From NCBI GenBank assembly GCA_003342815.1, contig PTEX01000293.1, forward strand, positions 448,172-512,171: a DNA stretch of 64,000 nt, given 5' to 3'. Shown here one piece after another: positions 1 through 12,486 of the stretch; positions within the stretch are counted from its first letter, which is position 1; the number at the start of each line of letters is the position of its first letter. A program made the translations under genes and the position numbers. The notes under the pieces were generated by a model, which saw nothing but the letters and a program-made list of their open reading frames with translations, made no database searches and had not been told where the DNA came from. The DNA is from Eudromia elegans. Its lineage: Eukaryota > Chordata > Aves > Tinamiformes > Tinamidae.

Positions 1-3000
1 AGAATCTAAACACGAAGGAATTACAAAACAGAGGTGACCCATCTTATAATTTTCCCAAGACCCAAGTTGGAAACCCCATCCCATGTAGTGTTTGGGAAAA
101 TGAGTTACTTTTGCCTGTGAAACACTGAACCCCTATAATCCCTTTTCTCCAACATGCTGCAGTGTTAATCTAGCTCCTTGTATTAACCAAAAAAAATTGC
201 TGTGATTAAATGAAGTGGATGATACAATATTTAATGCCAAAGAATATGACTTCCTTCATTAGTGCAGGACTCCTATTGCTTCTTAATTGATTTTAATTGG
301 CATTTAATTAGAAAATGTGAATCCCTTATGGCCAATTCCTCTTTTACAGTATTCCTAGGTAGACTCTTGTTTCTTTTCTGCAAGTGGTATCCCAGTTTCT
401 GGTTAGGGAAAGCCTAACATGGTGTCTTTGCCTCCTGACCTTTGATGGTCTCGTGTGGTTACCCAGATTTAGAGTGTTTTTCAGTAGTAAGCATCTAAAA
501 GTCACCCCCACCTGCCCCAGCAAAGCATCCCTTTCTCTATTGCAGTTTTTATTCTGGTGTGGAGTTTCCTAGGTGCTAAAGCACCTCATAGATCATCCTA
601 CTTATACTGCAAGTATCAAGGTATTTCTTTAAGAAATCATGTAAGGACTCTGTGTTTGGAATTTGTGGTAAGATGTAGGCAAAAGCATCATCATTTATGA
701 AAGACTGAGAATACCTCTGAATCCATATATTGAAAAGGCAGAGAGAGGTACTCAAATGAAATACCATATTGTTTCAGCCCTGGAAAGAATGACTTGAAAT
801 AGAGAGGGAGGATATTCTACTCCTCGAATGAATAACACAGAGAAATCCCAGTACTAGCATGATATGAAAGTTTTATTGCATTCCGGCTTTTCAATTGTGC
901 TGTATTAAACCATATTAATATATGTTTTTTCTAGGGCAGTCAAAAATCATTGGTAATGATGAATTTTTCATTTACACTAGTGCCGATGATCAGCCTTAGT
1001 ACTCCAAGGTCAGTCAATCATGCCGCGCTGGTGGAACATTTCTGCCTTTAAGGCAAATGAAGCTTTTTCCTCTCTATCTCAAGTGCAGATAAGTTATGGG
1101 CCGGACTCGCTGATAGCTCATCCCGTGCTCCACGGCTCCTGCCCTGTGATCCATCCGCGTAGATAAAACGAGAAGTGATTTCCCTGGGGACAAGAGGTAG
1201 AAGTGCAGAGCTGTGTCGCGCACCTGAGTGCGGGTTCTCTGATGAGACGCTGGACTGGGGAAGTCTCTGTGCATCCATCCATCCAGGCTGCGGCTTGCTA
1301 GGAAGCAAAAGCTCCCCGAGAGTCTCATCCAAAACTGGACATAGTCCACACTGTAATGGAAATCTATACAGTTATTACCTGAGCCATGGTGTGCTTCAAG
1401 TCCAAGGTATGGTGTAGGTTTCTTGCAGTCATTTGTCTTCTCACAGGTGGGCAGGAGAAGCCTTCAGTTCTTGCTTGCATCACTCTGGAGAGAGAGGCAT
1501 CTGGCTCTTCTAGGTTTGCTCAGCACAGAAGTATAACCATGGGGATTTTTCAGTGACATTCATTCTTTTCATTTTTCTTTTAATATTGCCTTTCTGGGAT
1601 TGGGCATAGATTGAAGCTTCGGTAATAATTTTTGTCAGCACGCTGTATTAGACTTGCAACACAATATTCCGTTCTTTGCCCTATGTCATCTTTTATTGCT
1701 CATGTTCTGGAGCCTTTGAATTTAGGTCATACTTCTAGGGCTGAACGCTGCTGGTTTCTAGTCGGAAAACACCAACTCTCCCAAAGCTCACTAAACCAGC
1801 ATACTTATTTGCAAGACAGCAACAACAGAAGGGTTACCCAAGAGACCTCCTTCATATCCCCACTCCGTGTCACTCCTGCCTTCCCTTTTTTCAGTAGTAC
1901 CTCCGTTCTGTTCCACCTACTATTGCACTTCAAACCTGCTGTCTTCTCCCTTTGCTTAAGTCTCCTCTATCTCTTCCCAGTTTCTTCTGCCAAGGCAGTT
2001 CCTTCCTGACCGTGGTATTTGGAGACTTTCTCAGAGATGTATCGAGCACCATGATACCCTTTTGTGGCTGGCTCTTTGGCACGTGGATGGTTGTGTGTAG
2101 ACACCGTGAGGCCTTTGAAAGCCCTGAGCACTGGTCCGGTTCCCAAGGGCGATGGTCATCACCCATTGACCACCAGCAGGGTGGTCAACATTGCCCTGCT
2201 GGCCACCTCAGAAAAGAGTTAGACAAATGCTGAGAGCTTTCAAAAATCCCTCTTAATTGTCCTATACTCGTCCTGCTGATCGGGGACCTTACGGAATAAG
2301 GACACTCTTTGGCAGCTGTATGCAGCGTTGCCTTAGGCCCAAGCTAGCAAGTAAGCATCATACACGAGGTGCCCACTAAAGGCCCTACCCCTGCACACAT
2401 GTAGCTTTTACTGCACGGGAGACATTTAGGGTTTGCTTTGAAAAGTGCTGCCGTTATGGAAGTAATTTTGCAGTGTGCATGGCTAAGGCAAAATGAGAGC
2501 GGCACATCAGTAGCGTGCTGCTCTGCAGCAGAGAGGCATGTGAAGCAGATGGGGAGCCGGCCGAAAGCGGAGAGCCTGAATCTGAGCTTGGGATGAACTC
2601 GTAAATTGTTCTCCGCATTTTTTAAAAATATGGAAGCCTCTTGCTAGCCCAAAGTGGGAAATGCATTATGTTTGCAGGCAATAAAATGTGTTTGTCTTTG
2701 AAAAATCTATTTATAGGCATTGTCAATGGCAGCTGTTCAGCCCGCTGTCTAACTGCTAACCTGCCAATTTTCTCTTTACGCTTCTATTAACTAGAGCTTT
2801 GGGATTCACAGTTTATTCTAATTCATTCTTAACGATAGTAAGCCAAAGCCTCTTGGGTCTTTATTTGTGAGTTACATTGAAGCACTGGAATCAACTTCTG
2901 CTAGAGAGCAAATTTTCTTTTTTGTTTTATCCCAGGAGGGGGTTTTTGCACCGTGTTAGGTTCGGAGTGCTAGAATCCAGAATGGTTTTGGAAAAATGTG

Positions 3001-3095
3001 GAAGAAAATAGCATGTGTTCCTTAAAGGACTGTGGCCATCTTCTAGGAATCATTTCTTGTCTCTGGTGTATTCCCTTAGGGCTCTAGGTAAGGGC
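1..3095. other. Upstream flank, no gene seen
   Basis: Mostly AT-rich unique DNA. Open frames up to 125 codons (1632-2009) look like chance and match nothing I recognise. A region near 1080-1330 is modestly CpG-richer. No mobile element, tRNA or gene is supported, apart from the possible regulatory block at 2.44-2.79 kb. Confidence 0.7.
2440..2790. other. Possible conserved non-coding element, upstream flank
   Basis: An AT-leaning, repeat-free stretch with no long frame, rich in complex words such as GGCAATAAAATG and ATTGTCAATGGCAGCTGTTC. It holds a MEF2-type site CTATTTATAG at 2707-2716. It has the look of slow-evolving regulatory DNA, but conservation cannot be judged from one sequence. Confidence 0.2.
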
Positions 3096-3188
3096 TATAT
3101 AAAGGCTGCTGGCCCTTCCTTAGCAGAGCACATGTGGGCATTTCTGAGCTGGTGCTTGTGATTCAGTTGAAGGAAGCTGCACTGCAAG
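3096..3188 (+). promoter_or_regulatory. Candidate TATA promoter with short first exon
   Basis: TATATAAA at 3096-3103 is followed about 28 bases on by CCTTAGCAG, a plausible start, and then by CTGCAAG before GTAAGC at 3189, a near-consensus donor. The implied first exon is about 60 bases and has no ATG in a long frame. The spacing fits a real TATA promoter, but TATA-like strings occur by chance in AT-rich DNA, and no partner exon was found. It could start a long non-coding RNA. Confidence 0.3.
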
Positions 3189-6100
3189 GTAAGCAAACTC
3201 AGGCCAGACCTACCAGGTTCACCAGGGCTGAAGGATTAAATGTAGACTTGGGTCATAGCATGGCCTTCTAGTCACAATTTTCATTAGTGTCCCTGGGAAT
3301 TGGGCTGCTTCTGCCAGGATTAAATTGGATATTTGATCTTTTTCTTGCCCTGCTCGGATGTCCTGATAAATGCAACAACTGAAGACTGTCAGAGAATTTA
3401 CAGCGAAATTATCAAGACTACAAAACTTCTCCTGTTCTCATCATATTACCCTAGAGCAGCCAGGAAAACTATTAAAAAAAAAAAAGCACAAATGCCTACG
3501 ACAGCCAAATAACTGCTCGGATTTCCACTTCCATTTTTCCATTTAGTAATAGATATTTGAAATTCATTATATATTCCTAAGATGTGGAAAAACACCACTG
3601 CAGTCAACCCCCAAGAAGAGATACAATCGTAAGTGAAAACACAAAGGACTCCAGCAGAGAAATTAAATTATGGCTTGCAAAATAAACACAGATCAAGGAA
3701 TCTCCCCACTGATGGTGCCCCAGAAGACACAGCTGCACCAAATGCTCAAATATTCCTTTTTTTTTTTTCCTTTCCCTCAACTTACTCTTTTATTTTTTAT
3801 TTATTTTTTAACCTAAATTTAAACTGTTCCTAGAATTAGATTATTTTTCTTCTTTCTCTGCGCTGGAGGAATTTGTAGGATAGCAGCAAAAATACAGTAA
3901 GGTAATGGAGAGTTTACTGAAGCCAGGTGGCCTATTTTACGGCTTTATATCCCAGGGCTTACCAGAAGCACCAAGAATAACATCAGCTAGCTCAAAATTA
4001 CTAATTAGGGAAAAGGGGAGCGGGGAGACCTGAAATCTTTTAGCAGAACGAGTGATGAAGTGGTAGGAAGAAGGAGAAGACTTGGAGTAAGTGAGCCCTT
4101 CTGATAATTTCTTTTCAGCTCTTAGTTTTGGTCTAACGGAAGATAAACCACTTCCTGAATGGACTGTCCTGGTCACTGCATGAACCTTGGGATTAGGATC
4201 GCTATTAGGGCATGAGCAGCTGCTTCGGGTTATTGATCCTGTTTGTGTTTGAAGCTGCTGGGCCTCGAAGAGACCTGGTTTCCCGAGGGTGGCTGCCTGA
4301 TAATTTGGGGGAATTGATGCCCAACTTGGCCTGTCCCAATCCGGGCTGCATTTGTGAGCGCAGGAATGAGCACAGGCTGAGATGCTGCCAACGGGCAAGG
4401 GCAGAGCAGGAGTGAGAGCAGGGCACGAGTTTGAGGTGAGAAGCTGGAGGCTTCTAAGTGAAAGAAACAATTATCTGCAGGGAGGGAAAAGAAAAGAAAA
4501 GAAAAGTTGTGTGCCCTTTAAAAATAAAAAAGAAGAATAGAAAAGAAAGAAGAGAGGCCTCCAAATTTCCAAATTCCCAAGGAATCCATCCCTTCTACAC
4601 CCAACCAGCCCATCCAGAGCACGGGGCCTGTCCTGGTGGAAACGAGCTGCTCTGCTGACCTCACGCGCCCACCACATCGCTGCAGCACCTGTGCCACAAA
4701 GAGCTTCTGGATACGGTAACAAACTGCGCGTGGGATTTGCTGGGACAAAAGTAGGGACAGAAGATGCACGATATATGGACTTTTGTGTGCAGATGTAAAC
4801 ACATTACATTTGATTCCCAAATTAGATCCATTTCGTCAGGGTTAGACAGATACTATTTGAAAGGACACAAATTTCTCAGTTACCAAAACAGAAATACCCA
4901 CCGGAGAAAGTGAACCGTGCCCAGGCTTATCTGGTTTACGTTCTGAACTAGAGCAGGATCCCCTCGTGCTGTTGGCTCTCATGTATGGAGTGGTTGCATT
5001 GCACACTGGCAGCAAAAGCCCCCAAGATCTGATTGCAAAGATTAGCCAAGGGCTCTGTATTATAAAACTACGGTCATTCTTCATCCACAAACACAAAGGA
5101 AATATATTTTGAAATACAGTAAGAAAAAACACTTAAAGCGTCTGATTTCCCATGCTGGAAAGATACAGGATATGCCCTAACTTTCAGTATATCAGATAAA
5201 CGTGAGGCAATGCCCACAGGAACACGGGACACCTTCCAAAGGGAATGGCAAAAGAGCCTTCACTGAGCAAAGCCCAGGATTGATACTGGAGTTACATGGA
5301 GTTACGGGCCAGATAGTGCCCTGCTGTAAATGAGCACCGTTCTAGTGCCAGGATAATGTAGCACCCAAATTATATGTCATTTAAAACTATTTGCAGCATA
5401 AGCATTAGTTGGTTTTATATCTTTGTCTTGGTTATTTTTATCAGAGAGGAGATTCCTTTCAATTTTCCAGGTTGCAAGAGATGGTTCATGGTTTTGGCAG
5501 AGGAAAAACAGTCAGGGCAGCGTTTCTGGATGGAAACTGTTGTTCTTTTGAAAGTACTTGCAGTTTTCTTGATAAAATGTTGTATGTATCATATTAAACA
5601 TAATCCTATGCTCTCATGCTGAGCAGTGGTGTAGTTAAGCATATGCCTGGAATTTTCATTGTAAAAACCAGCTCCTTTTCTGAAGGATTATACGTTAGAG
5701 CGTGAGTGCAAAGATCTCGGAGGAAGAGCTCTTTAGCACACATAGTAGAAGATATCTCTATATAATGGCTTATAAACATCTTCCCTCCAAACCTGACAGT
5801 ATTGAAGGGAGATGATGAAGAGCTACTCAAAAATCCATTTAACTGATAAGCTGAATGCTCCTAATAACCAAATTTCAAGTGTCACAGTGAAACAGGAGAA
5901 AACACAGCCTGGGAAGAGAGCCTGGGCCATAAGAAATCCTGCCCTTTGAGGTCAGTTGTTGGACACCGAGCGTTTATTAAGCCCTGTAGGTGCCCCCGAG
6001 CGGAGCGCCTGCCTCGCCGGTGCCGGGTACAGCCGGAATAGGGACCGCGGGGTAGAGACTCCACCAGTGTCCAAACCAAGGCCAAGGAGCTCCACAGAGC

Positions 6101-8822
6101 TTCCCCGGGCGTTGAAATGTATTTTCCTACTCGAGCTTCCGCTGACTCATTGCAAACCTGTGGGCATCTCAAGGAGGAGGACGTGGCACGTCCTAGAGAG
6201 CTGCGGGCTGCGGGTTAGGGTTGTCCTTACGCTCGTGGCTCTCCGCAGTCCTGTTTCCGACCTCCTTCCAGTGCATCTACTGGTCGCTAAACACAAACGT
6301 ACATAAGACTTGGGGGATATGAACAGAATTTAGTTCAAGATGGATATGGAAGGACGGGTACAGGCAGCACAACTAACTCCTGGATGGATGGGTGTCTAAG
6401 CATCTTGCAGTAGCATGCATGGAAAAGAAGAAATTATAGCCTGCACCGAGCTATAATTATTGGGTTTTTCTCTAATATGCAAAGCACTGTGCTTAGGACA
6501 AGATGATCCTGCCTGGACCTTGCTGTGAAAGAAAACTATTGCTTGATCTGGAGTTGAGGCTAGCACATGGACACTAGTACTCACGAGCAAATAAACAGAA
6601 ATCCAAAGCAGAAATGCATGTTCTGGCTGGTGCGGAAGGGCTATTTGTCTCCCAAATAAAGCAAACCAGGAGGACAGTGCTTAAATGGAAAAAAACTAAA
6701 TAAAACTGAAAGATTTTTTTTTTAGAAAGCTGCAGGGAAGGAAGATTACAATTTTAGATTCAAGGTTTGGCTGCTTCTACAGTGAAGACAGCAATTAAAG
6801 ATAAGTGTGTATATATGAGAGCCAATGTATTTAGCTTATCAAAAAGGAGAGAGAGTTGTTGAATAGATTGTGTCTTCGTGGAGGGGCAAAAACATTCCGT
6901 AAAGATTCATTTAAACCGCCAAAGACAGATTAGATGAAAATCTATCGCTGGAAGCTAAAGACAAATTAAAATTAGGAATTAAGCATATATTTTTAGCAAA
7001 TGATGGCAATTTGCCATGGGAGAACATTGCCCGGGTCGTTGCTGTCCGTGTCTGTGTCCCGGTGGGTGAAATAGCTGCGTGTGAGTTAGCCGCCCGCGTG
7101 GAGCGGCGCGCGGGCAGGACGCAGGGGCAGCGCGGGCGCCCTCCGCTCGGCCCCGCGGCTCCCGTGAGCTCCTGCCCGTCTCTCCTCTGGGACTGCTGAG
7201 ATAAAATGACTCATTCCCACCAGTTATCTGGTGCAGCAGCAGCTTTTCGGTGAGCCGAGCGGGGCCGGTGGGTTGGGGCGGCGCTGGGAAGCCCTTGGAG
7301 TCCCTGGTCGTGGAGCAGACACCGACTCGATGAACTTGATCCGCGCTGAGCTGCAACGGCTCGTGTTGCTTTGGGTCTGGCGCTGGTTCCTCACAACCAG
7401 CCTCGCTCATAGCGAGGGCAGCCACAATGCACTGTGTGCATCGGTATTGGTGATCCGCCTGTTCTCTACGGGAAAAAACCTTAAACAGTGGGAAAAAACA
7501 CCTTGCTTATCCATGTTCGTTGCCTAGGCTCTGCTGGGAGTGCGTCTGAGGACGCAGCAGGTCCCAAAGACCTGAGGAAGAGGAGGAGGAGGGAGCCCGG
7601 CAGGTCCCAGCGTGCCAGGAGAGGGACCCAGGGCTGGTTCCGGCCTCGCTCTGCTCCATCCCGTTATTCCCTCCCACGTTACGGGAACGGCAGACAGGGT
7701 TGCATTAATGGAGGGGATTTCCAGGCTAATTTGCTGGTGTTTCGGGACCTGACCTGTTCCGTTTGGAATAATCGCTGATGACGGAGTTCGATACGAGCAA
7801 ACCTTTGATTTGAATGGAGAGGAGAGCTCTTTGGGGCTGGGATTTCTTCATTACCGTTCTGCAAAGACGGCTTGGTTTTGCTCTGCCCGGCTAGCACGTT
7901 TTTCCTTCTGAGATCTAAACTGCAGAAAATCAGTATATTTGACTTTGCTCTATGAAAAAGAATAAAAAAAAGCCCTCATGCTGTGTCTGGATGTTGATTT
8001 AAGATTTAACCCCAATTAAGAAAAAGAGGTAAAAACCATCAGACACTCTTTAGACCCTTTCTTTGACAATTAGACTCTTGTTCCCCATTTACCTTCCCTA
8101 ATGCACAACTGCCTTGGCTGCTAACTGTATCCAAAGCGGCTGCGAACTGATGCTAAATTACAGTTCCTGGGGTGCATTATATTGTACCCCCCTGAGCAGC
8201 ACCAGTCCCCCACCAAGCACCGTGTTACCAAGAGGGAAACGGTGAAAGGAAGGAAGAAAACACACCGGGGAGGACGATTTGCCGTCAGCCGTGGTGCTGC
8301 GGCTATTCACTCCGACCTGAGGCCACCTGCTGAGCCGTAAGATTTTACTTATAATTTTTAAAGGATTTTTTTAGCCTACTTGAACCAGAGCGCCGCGTGG
8401 AGTGCAGACCCCTCATTCTGGGTTGATTCTGCTGCTTTTGGGGCCGCTTTGCAGCTTGTGCCAAGCACGGTGTCTGCCTGGGCTAGCCAGGGCACCGGGC
8501 ACTTATGACCTGGCAGTGAGTGGTTTTATTTCATTGCAGCAACGCAGTTGCTATATGGACCTTATGTAGGACCTGACCTGCCATGGGGCACCCTCGTGCA
8601 AAACTCTGCAGATTGGTGCGTGAGCAGAAAATCTCTGTAGCGTCATTTAAGAAGCCTTAAAGGTCAGACAGCTCCTGTAAATAGCACTTCTGGCAAAACG
8701 GGAGCTTCCGTGCCCGCTTCTCAGGGCCGGCAGCGTAGACATCTGAGTGATTAGGGGGGAATGGAGCTTCTGCGGCGTTAACGCGATCCCGCGGTTCGTC
8801 CCAAGATACGTGATCCTGACAT
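3189..8822. other. Upstream flank, no gene seen
   Basis: Holds a T-run near 3757-3769, an AT-rich stretch to 5.8 kb, and a CpG-rich patch at about 7.03-7.33 kb with CCGCGTGGAGCGGCGCGCGG. Frames of up to 177 codons overlap on both strands and look like chance. No repeat family is recognised. Confidence 0.65.
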
Positions 8823-9059
8823 TTACCAGGTATGAAGTTTATAAAATTTACTGACTTCTTTTGCTCGGGAAACGGAGCTGAGATCTCCCATGCCGTTTTT
8901 ATTGGCAAAGCGTTCGTTCTCATAAAGGCTAATAATCTTATCCCACTCCTTGACTCCACTGCGCAGTGTATCTGCAGCTTCTTTAATCTCTTCAGGATCA
9001 GCAAGACAGCCAGCAGCTAAATAATTACTGACAGCAGAGAGGACCTCTGTCGGTCCCAT
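8823..9059 (-). CDS. Unidentified minus-strand open frame with exon-like features
   Basis: I do not recognise this. The 78-codon frame reads like real protein, with balanced composition and acidic-basic helical stretches such as ADPEEIKEAADTLRSGVKEW and IISLYENERFANKNG, and without the Pro/Arg/Ala bias of the chance frames nearby. It ends where TACCTG meets GTAAATG, which fits a phase-2 splice donor, and CCGACAG near its 5' end could be an acceptor, though the pyrimidine tract is weak. Codons are not GC-rich like the surrounding chance frames. It may be a lone exon of an unknown gene, a remnant of a copied mRNA, or a fragment of an old mobile element. No neighbouring exon could be found. Confidence 0.3.
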   Translation of the reverse strand: MGPTEVLSAVSNYLAAGCLADPEEIKEAADTLRSGVKEWDKIISLYENERFANKNGMGDLSSVSRAKEVSKFYKLHTW

Positions 9060-12000
9060 TAGATGTATTAATCACATTTTGGAACCGTTTAGAAACTTCA
9101 GCATTGGCAGAACAGGGTAGTTTGGTCTTTTTTTTCACCAGATTTATCCAGAACTGTGTGATCCGCACAATTTTTCTACAAATGTTTTCTCAAAGAAAAA
9201 TCTTTATGCTTTCCTTTCGCGTGTATCTTGGAAAGGGCTGGCTTGAAAGAGGCCTCCTCTGGTCCAAGTTTCTGGTGGAAGCAGGGCCTTAGATGAGGAG
9301 CACTGAGGATCAGCTGCTGGTAGGTGCTCCCTGTGACCCTTGGGGATCCTGCAGGGAATAAAGGTGGGCTGCCCATCCGGGCAAGTTCCATACACCACAA
9401 GCAGTGGGAGGCCAGGAGGGTCCTGTGGGTCCTGTGCTGCGGGCAGGGGTCTGGCGTGTATATTAAAAGCAGGACAAAATGAAAAGCCTTCTAGATAGAA
9501 GTCAAAGAGCAGGAGCCATCGTTTTGAGAGGAGAATCCCCATCCAGTCCCTACCTGAAAAGGCAGTTGTTGTTATTCAGCGTTTCACTCGAGGCAGGAAT
9601 AACATTTGGCGGGCAGAAGGGATCCTGCGGTCCAGCCTGGCCAAAGCCGTGGCCCTTTCCCCGAAAAGAGCCTGGCACTGATGTCCCAGCATCTGTTAGA
9701 AGTGACGTGGTTTTCGAAATATGTCTGCTCTTGATTTTGAAAAAGACTTCAGGAAATGGAAATTGTAGCACGCCCCTGAATGGGCTGCTCTCATATCTAC
9801 TTCCCTGGTGATTTTTTAAAAAAAGAGGATCTAATCTCATCTGGGTTACTCCTCTTCAGAGGTTCTTACTGTGCCTTTCCCTCTGGGCGGATGGAGATGT
9901 GTCCTTTTGGGAAACATCCTCCCCACCTACACACGCAGCCCTGAGCTCGCCCGAGCGTGCTCCGGATGCGTAACCACGGCCTGGTGCTTCCCACTGCCCG
10001 AGTTGTGTCCTTCCCATAAGGGAGCGTTTGGCCGAGCTGGAACCAGGGAGGATGATTTCCAGACAAGGTTGTTTTTCAACAATAAAAGAATGTTTAAGAC
10101 TTACTGGTTTTGTAAGTCCAGCCCAAATGACTCAGTTGTTTCCAAGAATAAGCCTAGGGAAGTGCATCTTTCTGGGTTTTGTCTTTTTTATTTTCGTTCT
10201 TTTTGTTTTCATGTTTTAAAGGGTTAAAAAACAAAGAAGCCTTGACAGTCATTTGTAAAGGTGCATCTTTGTGGTGGAAACAAATCCCATGATGTTTTGA
10301 AGTGCTTAGATACCATCTTACCATAAAAAAAAAAAAAAGAGAGAAAAATAAATTAATTGTTCTACCTTCAAAGCTGGGCTTGGTGAATCTGCAGTGAGCA
10401 AGGCAGGGTTTGGAGCCTTGCTGAGGGGAGCAAGGTTAGAGCAAAAGGCTGCATAAGAACCCAGTGCAAATGCCCTGTCCGCGTGTGTTTTGCATGCAGT
10501 GGCTAAACGGGCAGAGTTGATGTAGCCTCGTGGTGTTGGGTGGGCGTTGCAGTAGGTTTCCAGTCTTTGAGTCCTGGGTGTAGCTCTTTCGCAAGCCCCG
10601 TCTGCCTTGCCGGGGTCCTCGCTCTGAAGGATGGCCCCAGTTCCAGCAGTGCTCGCACGAGCGCTTCCTCCGCTCCTGCCTTTGCTCCCGTGGCACGTTT
10701 TATTGGCAAATATAAAGCGTATCTGCGGCCTGTGCCTCATGCCAAGGGTTTTTAAGATGTGCTGAGCACCTCTCTGTCTCGCTGAGTTCAGCTGGAGTTG
10801 ACAGCTCCGCATACTTCGCAAGAATAAGCGCTCGATGTATAAGGAAAGTGAAGCAATCAGCATTTTATGCATGTCAGGCTGTGGTCATGCTTGTTTGAAT
10901 TCTCCCTCTCCAATAGGCTTTGTCTCGGAAAAACAGCTCTCGCACTTAATAAAGTCCATGCCATCAGCCACAATGCAGCAAGGGTAATTATGGACTATTT
11001 ACGAGCAGGCTTTTGCATGCAGCAGTTATCTGTTACGTTAGTTACATTAGTCGCGTATTAAATTTTAGATGACTCCAGTACGATTTTCCTTCTTGTTCAG
11101 GTTAAAATATGCACCGTGGGCTTGAGGCAGGTGATCACGTTATCTGAAAATGCGGGTGCTGGGCTCGTTCTGGAGGAGAGAGGTGCCCTCGATGCCGAGC
11201 TGGAGCCGCAGCCGCGGGCTGTGTGTTTGTGTGTTCATAGGGAGCGAGTCCTAGGGTGCCCGAGGGCCAGCTCTGCCCCAGGCTCTCCCTCTTCAGTCCG
11301 TGTCTTGCTCCCGAGAACGTGCCCCTCTGCGGCTGCTTCCTGAGCTGCTCCTGGATCGGGCATCCGAGCGGGAGACGGGGGCTGGAGCGGCCCCGGGAAG
11401 GCGCCCGGTGCGTCCTGGACTGGGTGAGCGCCACGTGAACGGAGTCGATAGGGCCAAGAGCGCCGCGTGTTCCCTGCTCTGACATGGAAGCAATGGGGTA
11501 TCCATAGGGAGGCCGGGCACGACGGCAGCGCGCGGAGACATCCCTATTTTACCCTAAATCACCCGATTTGCTCCTAAGACAAATGCGCTGCGGCTGACGA
11601 CACGGGAGCGTTGCACTGACATCCAGCCCTCCTTCTCTTTCCTTGGAAGTGCTAATGCTGTTGGAAATAGGCCCTTGTGATCAGTGAAAAATGTATTGAG
11701 TTTAATTCCTTTTGGCACCGGAGAATCATTTGTATTGTCCCACCATGGCATCTCTATGCTAACAACCCTGCTTATGAGTAGAGAGCAGTGTATTATTTAT
11801 CATCTTTAAACGTGTTCTTCTCTATACAAGTGCTGCTTTTAATGACAGATTTTTGGTGATAGCGAATATAAAATACATGAGTTTGGTATCTTTTTAATTT
11901 TATGGATGACACTTCTTAAAACTGGGGACATCAAATAAAATAGCTACGGCTGAGAGTGAATAAAAGTTGGCAGGTATGGCAATTTAAAATAGCCCCATTT

Positions 12001-12413
12001 CCACCCTAAATATAGGCTGGTTTAATTGAAATCTAGTGGTAGCTACGAGACAGCTGCTGTATCAAAGCCCAGCGACAGCCTGCGGAGGTTGAAAGAACAG
12101 AGGCAGCCTCGCTCCGTGCAGCGGGAAAGCAGCAGCGCACAAACGGGGGGATGCAAAGTTACGTTTTTCAAGCACTGATTAGCAGAACCCGATATAGAGT
12201 TTGAGAGGGAGCGAGTTTGTCCTCCTATTAAAATAGCTTTTTCGGCCCGAAACGGGAAGCGCGAGGCCGCCGCTCCGTAGCTGCTGCCCCGCGGCCGCTC
12301 CCCGGCCTTTCCCAGGGACGTCCCTCTGAGCAGGCGGGTGCCGAAGCCCCAGCCCCGGGGCAGGGCACAGCAAAGCAGCCGCCCCGATGGGCGCTCCCCG
12401 TGCCCAGCAGCAC
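9060..12413. other. Upstream flank, no gene seen
   Basis: Alternates GC-rich pieces (10.4-10.7 and 11.15-11.49 kb) with AT-rich pieces (10.86-11.07 and 11.75-12.03 kb). The 184-codon minus frame at 10318-10872 has no recognisable likeness. An A-run lies at about 10325-10338. Nothing else is supported. Confidence 0.65.
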
Positions 12414-12486
12414 CAGCGCTGCCCTGGGGCACCCCCAGCGCTGCCCTGGGGCACCCCCAGCACTGCCCTGGGGCACCCCCAGCGCC
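12414..12486. repeat. 22-base tandem repeat, 3.3 copies
   Basis: Units CAGCGCTGCCCTGGGGCACC(CC) start at 12414, 12436, 12458 and 12480 with one base change in the third. It sits in a GC-rich patch (about 12.24-12.54 kb) in the upstream flank. The minus strand is G-rich. Open frames here come from the low-complexity repeat. Confidence 0.93.

Noticed and set aside
2707-2716. Perfect MEF2-type sites at 2707-2716, 12006-12015 and 32703-32712
   Set aside because: About four such 10-mers are expected by chance in 64 kb, so three are not evidence of muscle control.
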